DNA of 24,394 nt from JBKHBT01 sp046542255. GTDB lineage: Bacteria; UBP14; UBA6098; JBKHBT01. This document shows positions 7,144 through 15,500 of the stretch, piece by piece (position 1 is the stretch's first letter; the number at the start of each line of letters is the position of its first letter). The stretch spans positions 1 to 24,394 of the forward strand of contig JBKHBT010000046.1 in assembly GCA_046542255.1 (NCBI GenBank), in the 5' to 3' direction. Position numbers and translations under genes: made by a program. A model generated the notes under the pieces. The model was not told the DNA's origin and did no database searches. It saw nothing but the letters and a program-made list of their open reading frames with translations.

Positions 7144-7212
7144 TGCACAATTTGTGTGCAAGTGGACACGTTTTTGGTTTTATCTTGATTTTCTAATTGC
7201 ATAAATTACTAT
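7144..7212 (+). promoter_or_regulatory. hairpin and weak promoter between two envelope operons
   Basis: The 149-nt gap starts with TGCACA (7144-7149), a 5-nt loop and TGTGCA (7155-7160), with a T5 run 10 nt further on (7171-7175); this is at best a weak terminator for the trpS group. Downstream, TTGATT (7185-7190), 16 nt, TACTAT (7207-7212) is a plausible but imperfect sigma-70-type promoter that would give the 7285 gene a leader of roughly 65 nt. Neither call is strong. Confidence 0.3.
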
Positions 7213-7284
7213 TATTGAATATCTTACAAGAGATGGCATCGTTTTTGCATTTTGTTTTTGTGAAAATTTAGCTGAAGGAGTAAA

Positions 7285-7668
7285 ATGAAAAAGCTTTTTA
7301 TCTCATTGATGTTATTTATGATATTCAACGCTTCATGTTATACCACGTTCAAGGAGGCCAATGGGATTTCAGCCGAAAATTGGCAAGAAAACCATAATCA
7401 TGAATTGCAACATGTCTCAGGTAGCGAGGAATGCCATCGTTGGAATTATTATTACCGTTATCCTGCATGGATGAAAATCGGTAATTCTAAAACAGGCTAT
7501 GCAAGGTTTTGGAATACTGGCGAATATTTTATTGACGGAATTTATTTTATCGGAAGCCTGGGAATAGACATCTATAATATATTTGCCAGCATCGATAATG
7601 ATGATAAAAGTGAAAAATACATCAAAAGTGATAAAAAATTACCAAAAGATAGGAAGGAAGATGAATAA
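7285..7668 (+). CDS. small lipoprotein, first of a related tandem pair
   Basis: A 127-aa secreted protein of unknown function. It has Lys-Lys after Met, a hydrophobic core and a lipobox-like NASC with Cys18 (Asn at -3 is unusual). The mature part has SCYTTF at the new N-terminus, AENWQEN (30-36), HRWNYYYRYPAW (51-62) and a charged Lys/Asp/Glu tail from about 105. The same signposts, SCYT, ENW and WN-x-YYYR-like, appear in the next gene, so the two look like diverged duplicates. A good ribosome-binding site (GAAGGAG, spacing 5-6 nt) precedes the ATG. Its 3' end overlaps the next start by 8 nt. I do not recognise the family. Confidence 0.75.
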   Translation: MKKLFISLMLFMIFNASCYTTFKEANGISAENWQENHNHELQHVSGSEECHRWNYYYRYPAWMKIGNSKTGYARFWNTGEYFIDGIYFIGSLGIDIYNIFASIDNDDKSEKYIKSDKKLPKDRKEDE

Positions 7669-8194
7669 TAAAAGAAAATTACTGGTCTTTATCAGCTCAA
7701 TTTTGATGGCCTTTACTTTTTCCTCTTGCTATACACAGCTATATAAGCCAGAAAGGCAAGTCGAGAATCCATCGGAGCAAAAAGCCGAGGCATATGAAAA
7801 CTGGCGAGAAGACAACCGTCCAAGAATCTACTATTACGGAAATCCATACCACAGAGACTGGAATCGCTATTATTACCGCCCATATTGGTACGATTGGGAT
7901 ATATTCTGGAATGATTACCCATATTATGACTATCGTTATGATCGCCGAGATACTGACGAAAGAAGGCATTTGCCATCAGAGAGAACAACACCTTCGAGTC
8001 GTTCGGTGCCATCTTCAAGATCGAGTGAAAGTTCAGACTCCGACAGCAGAGACCGCCACGGCATAAGCGAAGAGCGTTCATCGGATTCATCTTCCGATAG
8101 TGATTCAGAAAGTGACAGCTCAGAATCCAAGACAACCGATAGCAATAAAACCGAGAAAAAAGAAGGCTCGAGACGCCTTCCCGAAGGGAGATAA
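7661..8194 (+). CDS. small lipoprotein with aromatic-rich core and Ser/Asp tail
   Basis: A 177-aa protein of unknown function. The start at 7661 is preferred over an in-frame ATG at 7583 because AGGAAGGAAG (7651-7660) lies directly upstream and the product then begins with a proper lipoprotein signal: MNNKRK, a hydrophobic stretch and the lipobox FSSC with Cys23. The mature protein has an ENWRED motif (46-51), a striking Tyr/Trp/Asp/Arg-rich segment (57-92, about half aromatic), then a Ser/Arg and Ser/Asp low-complexity tail (about 106-161) and a basic end. The 8-nt overlap with the preceding gene implies translational coupling and a joint role. Its end contains the ribosome-binding site AAGGGAG of the barrel gene 3 nt downstream. 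The disordered Ser/Asp tail resembles surface stalks only in composition. Confidence 0.75.
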   Translation: MNNKRKLLVFISSILMAFTFSSCYTQLYKPERQVENPSEQKAEAYENWREDNRPRIYYYGNPYHRDWNRYYYRPYWYDWDIFWNDYPYYDYRYDRRDTDERRHLPSERTTPSSRSVPSSRSSESSDSDSRDRHGISEERSSDSSSDSDSESDSSESKTTDSNKTEKKEGSRRLPEGR

Positions 8195-8197
8195 AAA

Positions 8198-9403
8198 ATG
8201 AAAAAAGCACTCATTATAGTGATAATATTCGCTGGCCTGATTTTTGGATATAATGAAGAAACAACCAGCCCGATTCGACCTGCGGGAGGATATACACTTT
8301 TTGGCCTTCGTGCATCGGGAATGGGCGGAGCACATATAGCTCTTGCAGACGACTACACTGCCTTGTATTACAATCCTGCAAGGCTTTCCTATATATATCG
8401 CCCCGAAGTTTCTTTCGGACTTAATTTTGAAAATGTCGCCAATACCAATACTTGGAATTCAGAAATAACCGAAGTTTCCCAGACATGGACAAGGCTCAAT
8501 CAACTCGGCCTTCTGATTCCTGTCCCTACATCACAAGGTGGGCTATCATTTGCCCTTGGATTCAATCGCTTTCAATCATATAATCAGACTATGGACTTTT
8601 CAAATGGCGATGATATATCAGGATATGAAGAAGTATCCGGCGGTATGAGCAGCTTCTCGATTGGTGGAGGAGTCCAGATATCGGAAATTGCTGCTTTGGG
8701 CATGGTTTTGGACATTCCCTTTGGAGTTGAAAATTATAGCTATCTGGAAGCAGTAGAAGATTCTATATTAATAGAAGATAGAACCGATTGGTCAACTGAA
8801 TTCAATGGTATATCTGGAAAACTTGGTATAGCGATAAATCCTAATAAACATGTCAATCTTGGGCTTTTGATAGAGTTTCCTACATATTATAGTGCTAATC
8901 AAGAAGCAACATTTTCAAGCGATCCTCATGCAGCTTCACCAGATTCAATAATATCATATGAAGAATATCACCTGACAACACCTTTCAAATTCGGAGGAGG
9001 CATTTCTCTTAAGTTCCCCTATGTCGTTTTGGCAGGAGACATCAAATATGCCGATTATAGCCAGACCGAATACAATGAATCATGGCTTAGATATAAAAAT
9101 CCAAGAATCAAGAATTCTTATCGAGATGTTTTGTCATATAATGCCGGAATCGAAGGTATAATTCCGAAGGCAGGCGTGAAAATACGTGCTGGCTATTGCC
9201 ATGAACCTCTGCACTATACCGCTTATCCTGTCCTCGAAGACCGAAATATCTTTACAGGTGGAGTAGGTGTTCTGGTGTCCAAAACGATATCACTCGATCT
9301 CGCTGTAACTTATGGAATGCACAAAGTCGAATATGAAGAATACGGCTGGACCGAGGAATGGACTAAAACAAATATTTTCCTTGGTATGGCTTATCGTTTC
9401 TAA
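8198..9403 (+). CDS. FadL/PorV-like outer-membrane barrel protein
   Basis: A 401-aa outer-membrane protein. A signal peptide (about 1-17) is followed by the family hallmark near residues 36-63: LRASGMGGAHIALADD, then YYNPARL, as in the FadL/OmpP1/TodX and PorV/PorQ families. The remainder alternates beta strands and turns, and the C-terminus is Met-Ala-Tyr-Arg-Phe, ideal for barrel assembly. FadL members transport hydrophobic compounds; PorV-type members bind C-terminal signals during type IX secretion. The sequence does not decide between these. It lies 3 nt after the aromatic-rich lipoprotein and closes the operon before a strong terminator, so the two lipoproteins may act with this barrel. 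The 401-aa length is usual for the family. Confidence 0.85.
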   Translation: MKKALIIVIIFAGLIFGYNEETTSPIRPAGGYTLFGLRASGMGGAHIALADDYTALYYNPARLSYIYRPEVSFGLNFENVANTNTWNSEITEVSQTWTRLNQLGLLIPVPTSQGGLSFALGFNRFQSYNQTMDFSNGDDISGYEEVSGGMSSFSIGGGVQISEIAALGMVLDIPFGVENYSYLEAVEDSILIEDRTDWSTEFNGISGKLGIAINPNKHVNLGLLIEFPTYYSANQEATFSSDPHAASPDSIISYEEYHLTTPFKFGGGISLKFPYVVLAGDIKYADYSQTEYNESWLRYKNPRIKNSYRDVLSYNAGIEGIIPKAGVKIRAGYCHEPLHYTAYPVLEDRNIFTGGVGVLVSKTISLDLAVTYGMHKVEYEEYGWTEEWTKTNIFLGMAYRF

Positions 9404-9423
9404 AAAATTGTAAATTTATTTAG

Positions 9424-9453
9424 AAAGAACCGGAGAAATCCGGTTTTTTCTTT
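9424..9453 (+). terminator. intrinsic terminator after the FadL-like gene
   Basis: AACCGGA (9428-9434), a GAAA tetraloop (9435-9438), TCCGGTT (9439-9445), then a T-rich run through 9453. Upstream A residues can extend the stem into the T-run. It ends the 7285-9403 operon 20 nt after its last stop codon. Confidence 0.93.
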
Positions 9454-9489
9454 AAATGTAACAAATAAATTGCATTTAACTTTTTATGT

Positions 9490-9517
9490 TTGACTCTTTA
9501 AAAATTATGACTATATT
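9490..9517 (+). promoter_or_regulatory. sigma-70-type promoter for a probably leaderless tmk
   Basis: TTGACT (9490-9495), 16 nt, TATATT (9512-9517): both boxes match consensus at five of six bases. The predicted first transcribed base lies 6-7 nt downstream, at about 9523-9524, that is at the GTG start of tmk. No Shine-Dalgarno sequence precedes that GTG, which fits a leaderless message. Confidence 0.6.
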
Positions 9518-9523
9518 AGCTAT

Positions 9524-10183
9524 GTGGAAAAGACGCTGTTTATAACATTTGAAGGAATCGATGGAAGTGGTAAAAGTACGCAGGTCAAACTTCTTAAGAA
9601 ATTTCTTGAGAAAGAGGGATTTACTACCTATACAACGAGAGAACCCGGAGGTACGCCTTTAGCTGAAGGACTTCGCAAAGTCCTACTAGATAATAGTACC
9701 GGTGTTCTTTCACCATATTCAGAGCTTTTTTTATATCTTGCTTCAAGACGAGAACATCTGGACAAGATTATTTTGCCTGAGTTGGAAGATGGTAACATAG
9801 TCATCTCTGATCGTTTTGTCGATTCATCGGTAGCTTATCAAGGAAGTGGCCGCGGAATTGATCTTGCTAAAGTCGATGAACTTAATTTCCTAGCGACTGA
9901 TGGCAATTATCCCGATATTACATTTCTTCTGGATATATGCCCAAATGAGAGCTTCAAACGCGTCCAATCCGAAAGGGGAAAACCATTAGACCGCCTTGAA
10001 AATGAGGGCGTTAAATTTCTTGAAAAAATCCGTAATGGATATATCTGGATATCCGAGCAATATCCTAAGAGAATAAAGGTTATAGATGCTACATTGCCCA
10101 AAGAGAAAATATTCGAGATTATTAAAAACCACATTCGACCTGAGCTCGATCGAATTCTGAAAAGGAGGAAAATAGATGTTTAA
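9524..10183 (+). CDS. tmk: thymidylate kinase
   Basis: Phosphorylates dTMP to dTDP with ATP in DNA-precursor synthesis, in the cytoplasm. The 219-aa protein has the family layout: P-loop GIDGSGKST (11-19), TREPGGTPLAEGLR (38-51), the DRF motif within VISDRFVDSSVAYQG (93-107) and a LID region ERGKPLDRLE (150-159). Length is normal. GTG at 9524 is the start that places the P-loop correctly; the overlapping ATG at 9522 is in another frame. No ribosome-binding site is seen, and the promoter appears to start transcription at the codon itself. It overlaps the downstream protease gene by 8 nt, so the two are translated together. Confidence 0.97.
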   Translation: MEKTLFITFEGIDGSGKSTQVKLLKKFLEKEGFTTYTTREPGGTPLAEGLRKVLLDNSTGVLSPYSELFLYLASRREHLDKIILPELEDGNIVISDRFVDSSVAYQGSGRGIDLAKVDELNFLATDGNYPDITFLLDICPNESFKRVQSERGKPLDRLENEGVKFLEKIRNGYIWISEQYPKRIKVIDATLPKEKIFEIIKNHIRPELDRILKRRKIDV

Positions 10184-11927
10184 GAACAAGAAAAAGCTAT
10201 TATTGCCATTGACTGGCGTATTGCTTTTTGCTGTTGCATTGAATGTACTTTTTGCCAATACCGATGATAGAGATAATGTATTCAAGCAACTCAAACAAGC
10301 AAATGATGTCTTCACGCAGACCATACAAAACTATGTCGATCCTATAGATTATGAGAAATTTTTTATGGGTGGTATTAAAGGCGCATTGAGAACTTTAGAC
10401 CCTCATACCACATATTTCATGAAAAAGGATTATGATGATCTTAAAACTGAAACAAAAGGCGAATTTTACGGCCTCGGAATCGTTATCAGTATTCGTGATA
10501 ATATCCTTACTGTAATTTCTCCTATTGAAGGCACTCCTGCATATCGCCAGGGACTACAGGCCGGCGATCAGATAATTGAAATCGAAGGGAAATCTACTCG
10601 TGGGTTTACTTCTCAAGATGCTGTCGAAAAACTTCGTGGGCCAAAAGATACGGAAGTTACAATCACAGTTAGAAGGCCAGGAGAGCCAAAGCCTATGGAA
10701 TATACATTCAAAAGAGCCTTAGTCGAAATCAAGAGTGTTCCATTCTATGGAATGACTGAAGAGGGTGTAGGCTTTATTCGCCTTACAAGGTTTTCGCAAA
10801 AGGCAACTTCTGAAATAAGGGATGCGATAGAAGATCTCGAATCCAAGAATGCAAAAGGTATCATTCTTGATCTTCGCTCCAATCCCGGTGGGCTTCTTAA
10901 TGAAGCTGTCAAAGTAGCAAGCATGTTTTTAGAATCTGGCGACTTGATTGTTTACACAGAAGGTGCAGAAACCTATCGAGATAAATCCTTTAATGCCTTG
11001 CCAATGGATGTTAAATACGATACAGGTAAATTAATTGTCCTGTTAAATAGAGGCAGTGCTTCGGCATCTGAAATTGTAGCCGGTGCAATCCAGGACCATG
11101 ACCGAGGGCTTGTGATGGGCCAGAGATCATTCGGAAAAGGCTTAGTGCAAACAGTTATTCCGCTTCATAAGGTTGCTGGTACGGCTCTTAAAATAACTAC
11201 TGCAAAATATTATATTCCTTCTGGCAGATGTATTCAAAAAGAATCTTACCTAAAGTGGAAAAACAGTGCAATCGTCTCGGAATTTACTGAGGATGATACT
11301 ACTGAAGGAGATATTTGGGGTGAAGGCTATTTCTTTGAAAGCAGAGAAGATTCACTCGAAGAGGAAAAAGATAAAGAAGACCTCCCCGAATACGAGACAG
11401 ATGGCGGCAGAACAGTGTACGGCGGCGGTGGAATTATGCCCGATATTAAGTATGACACGGATGAATTATCACCTCTTGAGATCGCTTTAGAAAGAAAATC
11501 AGTATTTTTCCGCTATGCCGTGCAATATGTCGCCGAGCATGATGATATTGGCCCAGACTTTGAAATTACCGATGAAATTATGGAAGATTTCATGAAGTAT
11601 GTCGAAGATGAAGAATTCGAATTTGAACTTCGTTCTGAAATCGAAATTGAAAAATTGGAAAAAATTATCGAAGATGCTATTCATAATGATGATTTGCAAG
11701 CCAAACTCGATGAATTCAAAATGGTTCTTGAACAGGAGAAAGAATCTCAATTCGTTAAGAGCCATGACTATATCACAAGAGCAATCAGAAGAGAGATCAT
11801 AACAGGCAGTCTTGGACAGGAAGCCAGATATCAATATGATGTGCTGATTAATGATGAAGAAGTCAGGCGAGCTGTCGAGATCATCCTTTCTGATGATGAA
11901 TATGCATCATATTTCAATTTCAAATAA
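10176..11927 (+). CDS. ctpA: S41 family C-terminal processing peptidase
   Basis: A tail-specific serine protease of the periplasm that trims or degrades exported proteins. The 583 aa comprise a signal peptide or anchor (about 6-27), a helical start with LDPHTTYF (74-81), a PDZ domain (about 95-178) and the S41 catalytic core: GIILDLRSNPGGLLNEA (228-244), GSASASEI (293-300) with the likely nucleophile Ser296, and FGKGLVQT (319-326) with Lys321 as general base. The 25-residue Ser-Lys spacing matches Prc/CtpA enzymes. The C-terminal third holds an acidic low-complexity patch (about 370-400) and a Glu-rich helical tail (about 480-530). A strong AAAGGAGG (10161-10168) sits 7 nt before the ATG, inside the end of tmk. 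Substrate is not evident from context. Confidence 0.95.
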   Translation: MFKNKKKLLLPLTGVLLFAVALNVLFANTDDRDNVFKQLKQANDVFTQTIQNYVDPIDYEKFFMGGIKGALRTLDPHTTYFMKKDYDDLKTETKGEFYGLGIVISIRDNILTVISPIEGTPAYRQGLQAGDQIIEIEGKSTRGFTSQDAVEKLRGPKDTEVTITVRRPGEPKPMEYTFKRALVEIKSVPFYGMTEEGVGFIRLTRFSQKATSEIRDAIEDLESKNAKGIILDLRSNPGGLLNEAVKVASMFLESGDLIVYTEGAETYRDKSFNALPMDVKYDTGKLIVLLNRGSASASEIVAGAIQDHDRGLVMGQRSFGKGLVQTVIPLHKVAGTALKITTAKYYIPSGRCIQKESYLKWKNSAIVSEFTEDDTTEGDIWGEGYFFESREDSLEEEKDKEDLPEYETDGGRTVYGGGGIMPDIKYDTDELSPLEIALERKSVFFRYAVQYVAEHDDIGPDFEITDEIMEDFMKYVEDEEFEFELRSEIEIEKLEKIIEDAIHNDDLQAKLDEFKMVLEQEKESQFVKSHDYITRAIRREIITGSLGQEARYQYDVLINDEEVRRAVEIILSDDEYASYFNFK

Positions 11928-11951
11928 TAGACTATAATATCAATGTTTTAG

Positions 11952-11985
11952 AAGCGCTCTTTATATAAGGGCGCTTTTTTTATTT
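11952..11985 (+). terminator. intrinsic terminator after ctpA
   Basis: AAGCGCTCTT (11952-11961) pairs with AAGGGCGCTT (11967-11976), with one G-U pair and a 5-nt loop, followed by T7 (11975-11981) and more T residues. It stops plus-strand transcription of tmk-ctpA. The T-run overlaps the 3' end of the convergent methyltransferase gene. On the minus strand no T-run follows the hairpin. Confidence 0.93.
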
Positions 11986-12516
11986 GTGGTAAAATAAAAG
12001 GATATCGCCACCATATTTACGCGGTTTTAAAATTTCAGGGATAGGAATTTTGCAGCTTGTAGGAATTTGTATAATAAGCACGCCTCCATGATTGACAATA
12101 TTAATTATCTCTTCTAATTTATCAAAGAGTTTTTCAATCACATCATCGATATATGGCGTACCCATAAATACTACATCGAAACCAAAATCGGAATCGAAAT
12201 CGGCCTTTAGAAAATAGAATACATTTTTGCGAATGACTCTGGTTTGCTTCTTTGCAAATCCCAATTCATTGATATTTCTCGATATTAGCTTGCAATTCTT
12301 GCCAGATATTTCGATAAAAGCCGCCTTTTCATATCCTCTGGATAAAGCTTCGAGGCCAACTGCGCCAGTGCCTGCAAAAATATCGAGAAATGAAGAATAA
12401 TCATATGCTGTCAGTATGTTAAATAAGGCTTCTCTTACCTGTGCTCTCAGCGGCCGGACTTTGCCTTTTGGAGAATTTATTTTACGCCCTTTCGCGCTTC
12501 CTGAAATAATCCTCAT
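11980..12516 (-). CDS. rsmD: RsmD-like 16S rRNA (guanine-N2)-methyltransferase with altered motif IV
   Basis: By family, RsmD methylates the exocyclic amine of G966 in 16S rRNA using S-adenosylmethionine. The 178-aa protein (normal length about 180-200) shows MRIISGSAKGRKI at the N-terminus, VREALFNIL (27-35) and SAM motif I LDIFAGTGAVGLEALSRG (44-61). The C-terminal beta-hairpin with YGGDILLFY (168-176) is also present. The usual catalytic DPPY/F motif is replaced by GTPY at 119-122 (FMGTPYIDD), lacking the Asp and first Pro. The codons GGT ACG CCA TAT differ from GAT CCG CCA TAT by one base each at the first two positions. Its ATG overlaps the stop of the giant gene by 4 nt, so translation is probably coupled to an 11.6-kb upstream reading frame. 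Activity is therefore uncertain. Confidence 0.87.
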   Translation of the reverse strand: MRIISGSAKGRKINSPKGKVRPLRAQVREALFNILTAYDYSSFLDIFAGTGAVGLEALSRGYEKAAFIEISGKNCKLISRNINELGFAKKQTRVIRKNVFYFLKADFDSDFGFDVVFMGTPYIDDVIEKLFDKLEEIINIVNHGGVLIIQIPTSCKIPIPEILKPRKYGGDILLFYHK

Positions 12517-15500
12517 CTTGCCAGAACCACTGAACCTTTACAAATAATCACGCCATTTCTTTCAATAATATAGAGATACAGGCCAGGAGGCTGCTTCTTG
12601 CCATTAGAATCATTCCCATCCCAATAAGCATTACCGCGTTCCGGATATGCAGAATCTACATGGATTTCACGAACCTTGCGGCCATTAGTATTGTATATCT
12701 TGATATTCGCCTTCTGAATGTCCATTCTAGGATACTCAAAATAAACAACAGGATTGGAATAATCACCATTTGGTGTGAATGGAGAAGGGTCTTCGCCACA
12801 TCGATATTTACCGGGTATAATGAAGTAGAAAGACTGGTCCGTGATCAAATTGGATCCACAGTACTGTGCATTATCTGAGATGCCAGATATCGTAACATAA
12901 AGTGTTTCTTCGACATCGGGGACAATCAAATCTAGAATACTGTCATCCAGATTATCTGATATAGTTGTCGGGGAAGAGTTAAAGTAAACAATTAAAGAAT
13001 CATCATTAATTCCTGATAAATTGTCGGTTACATTGAATATTAGATGGTCGCCAACCGAAACATTAGCTCCATATTCTGGCTCGATTAGTTCTACTACGGG
13101 TGGTTCAAAGTCGAAAACAAACCAGAACTCGATTGGTGAATCAATCGCATTTCCAAGATTATCTCTGAGATTAAGAATCCTGAGGAATAGGGTATCACCA
13201 TTTTGAGCCCATGGTGATTCTATCGGAATGAATATGAGGCTATCACCCTCGAAGGTTAGATCATCTTCAACGAGAGTCATTGTGTCTATATCGATATATA
13301 TCGAAGAGCGATCGATTCCATCTGAATCGTCTATCATAAGAATAATCATACCTGTATCGCAAGAAGTTATAGAGCCTTCAAGCGGTTCTACTAGCGACAC
13401 TTCGGGGGGAAGATTATTGAGTATTTCAAAGTAAATAGTGTCTGATAGTGAACATGAAATATCTCTTTGATTTTGGAAATCGAAGTCTTTATCACAGGCT
13501 TTAATTGTCATCAGAAGTGTATCGCCGATATTATCGAATGGGCCGATTGTTGCAACAAAGGTATCGGAACTTCCGATACGCATCATGCTTCGTGTTTCAT
13601 AGTCGATAGTGATTTCATTATCAGAGTCGAAGATTAATCTAATGCTATCGGGTTCGACACCAGAAGTATCATAAATATTGGCATAGACCTCGACTGGATC
13701 GCCAGCTATAATATTGCCTGATGGTTCGATAATATCAATATCTGGCCCCAATGTATCATCATCGAGTATCCAGAATTTCAATGAATCTCGAGATGTATTA
13801 TTGCCACAGTAAAGAGCATTGTCCGCCATATTGAAAAAGAAGCCGATAGTATCATATTCATGATAAAAAAGAAGCGAATCTCCACCCGGATACCATTCTG
13901 CTATATCGCCATTAAGAGCCATATGATCGAATCGGATATGCCCATCTGCCACGATGAGAGCAGATGATGCCGCATCGAGAACAGTATCGTAGTAACTTGT
14001 GACTATTCCCATGGAAAAGTCGATATTATTGAAACCGGAAAGCGAGTCGTAAAATTCGCATTCAATATCCGAAATAATATCAGCTATACCAGTATCAGAA
14101 AGTGAAGGATTAAGCATAAATGGCCCGGCTGTATCGACAATTATTGGTATCGAAAAGGGGTTTCGAATTTCATTGTGCAGGCTATCACGCCCAAATGGAC
14201 GAACCATCAAGGTTTCGCCATGAGCAAGATAATCATCGCTTTGCCAGAAAAGGGTATCGCCATAGAGCCATAGTGAATCGGTGTCTTCGGACAAAAGAAT
14301 TGTATCACCATCTATAATATAGCCCAATGAATCATACCAGAGTCCATTTTCATCCCAGAATAAAACGGCTAAATATCCATTAGGACATGATACATATTCA
14401 CCTTCCAATGGTGCAATCGTCTCGACATGAGGCCCTAAAACACCTATAAATATAGTAAAACAGCTATCGAGTAGATTTGCATCACAGAGATCAGGCGAAT
14501 CCTGAATATCGATACACATTCTTACCGAATCATGATATGAACGGCCAAAGCTATCGGCTCTGAAGCATAGGGTAGAGTCTTCATAGGATAATGCTGAAGA
14601 TGTGGTATCGAAGCCGCGAGAATCATTTACAGTTACTTCGAGCATTTCAAAATCTATTCCACTTCCGGTTTCCCTAATTTGTACACAGATTTCTGGCAAT
14701 GAGTCAGATATAGCAGAATATGGCGGTGGAAAGATGTTAATTACTTCTGGAGGCTGCAAATCCATTATAAAGCTAATCTCTGGTGAGATTTCCATAATAT
14801 AGCCATCGGAGTCAAAAGCTCTTTCGATTGTAAAATCAATAGTATCTCCATCTTCCCAGATTCTACTGGGCCGATAATAACATGTATCGCCAATTTCGAT
14901 TTCTGGTGACGATTCATAGTATTCAACATCTTCCGAAACAATAATCAATGAATCCCATTCTATGCCGTCTGGATCTGTTATCCTGAATGATACAAACTGG
15001 CTATCACCAGTGCAAGATATATAATCACCATCTCCGGGTGATATGATCTCGCTCACCGGGCCATCGGCATTGATAAGGAATCTCATACAGACAGAATCCT
15101 CCATGACATTAGCATCGCAAAAATCGGGCATATCCGCAGCAGAGATGATGCATAATTCGACAGTATCACCAGTCTCGAATCTCAGTTCAGCAGAATCGGC
15201 ACTGAAAAACACCGTATCTTCGTTAATAAAAAATCCAGGCGCAGATGCAATATCATAGGAAATACCATCATACGAAACGATTACCGATGTCGGATCTAAA
15301 CCAGCGAGCGAATCGATAAGAATAAACCATGCTAAAGGAGAACCATCGGCAACAATAGCATCATAAGGCGGATAATATTCTGTTACAACTGGTGGGTCTA
15401 AATCTATTAAGTAACTAAATGAAAGCATCGAAGCTTCATTACCAGCATTATCGAAAGCATTTGTGATTTCGACATCAATAATATCTCCCGAAACATATGA

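Noticed and set aside
7583..7660. Upstream in-frame start for the aromatic-rich lipoprotein
   Set aside because: It would put 26 hydrophilic residues before a clean lipoprotein signal; the ATG at 7661 has AGGAAGGAAG directly upstream.
7713..8335. Several overlapping minus-strand and alternative-frame open frames over the lipoprotein genes
   Set aside because: They arise from the low-complexity coding sequence, are rich in Ser, Arg or Ile with no recognisable domains, and conflict with the well-supported plus-strand genes.
9522..9524. ATG at 9522 as tmk start
   Set aside because: It is in a different frame from the P-loop; only the GTG at 9524 reads into the kinase.
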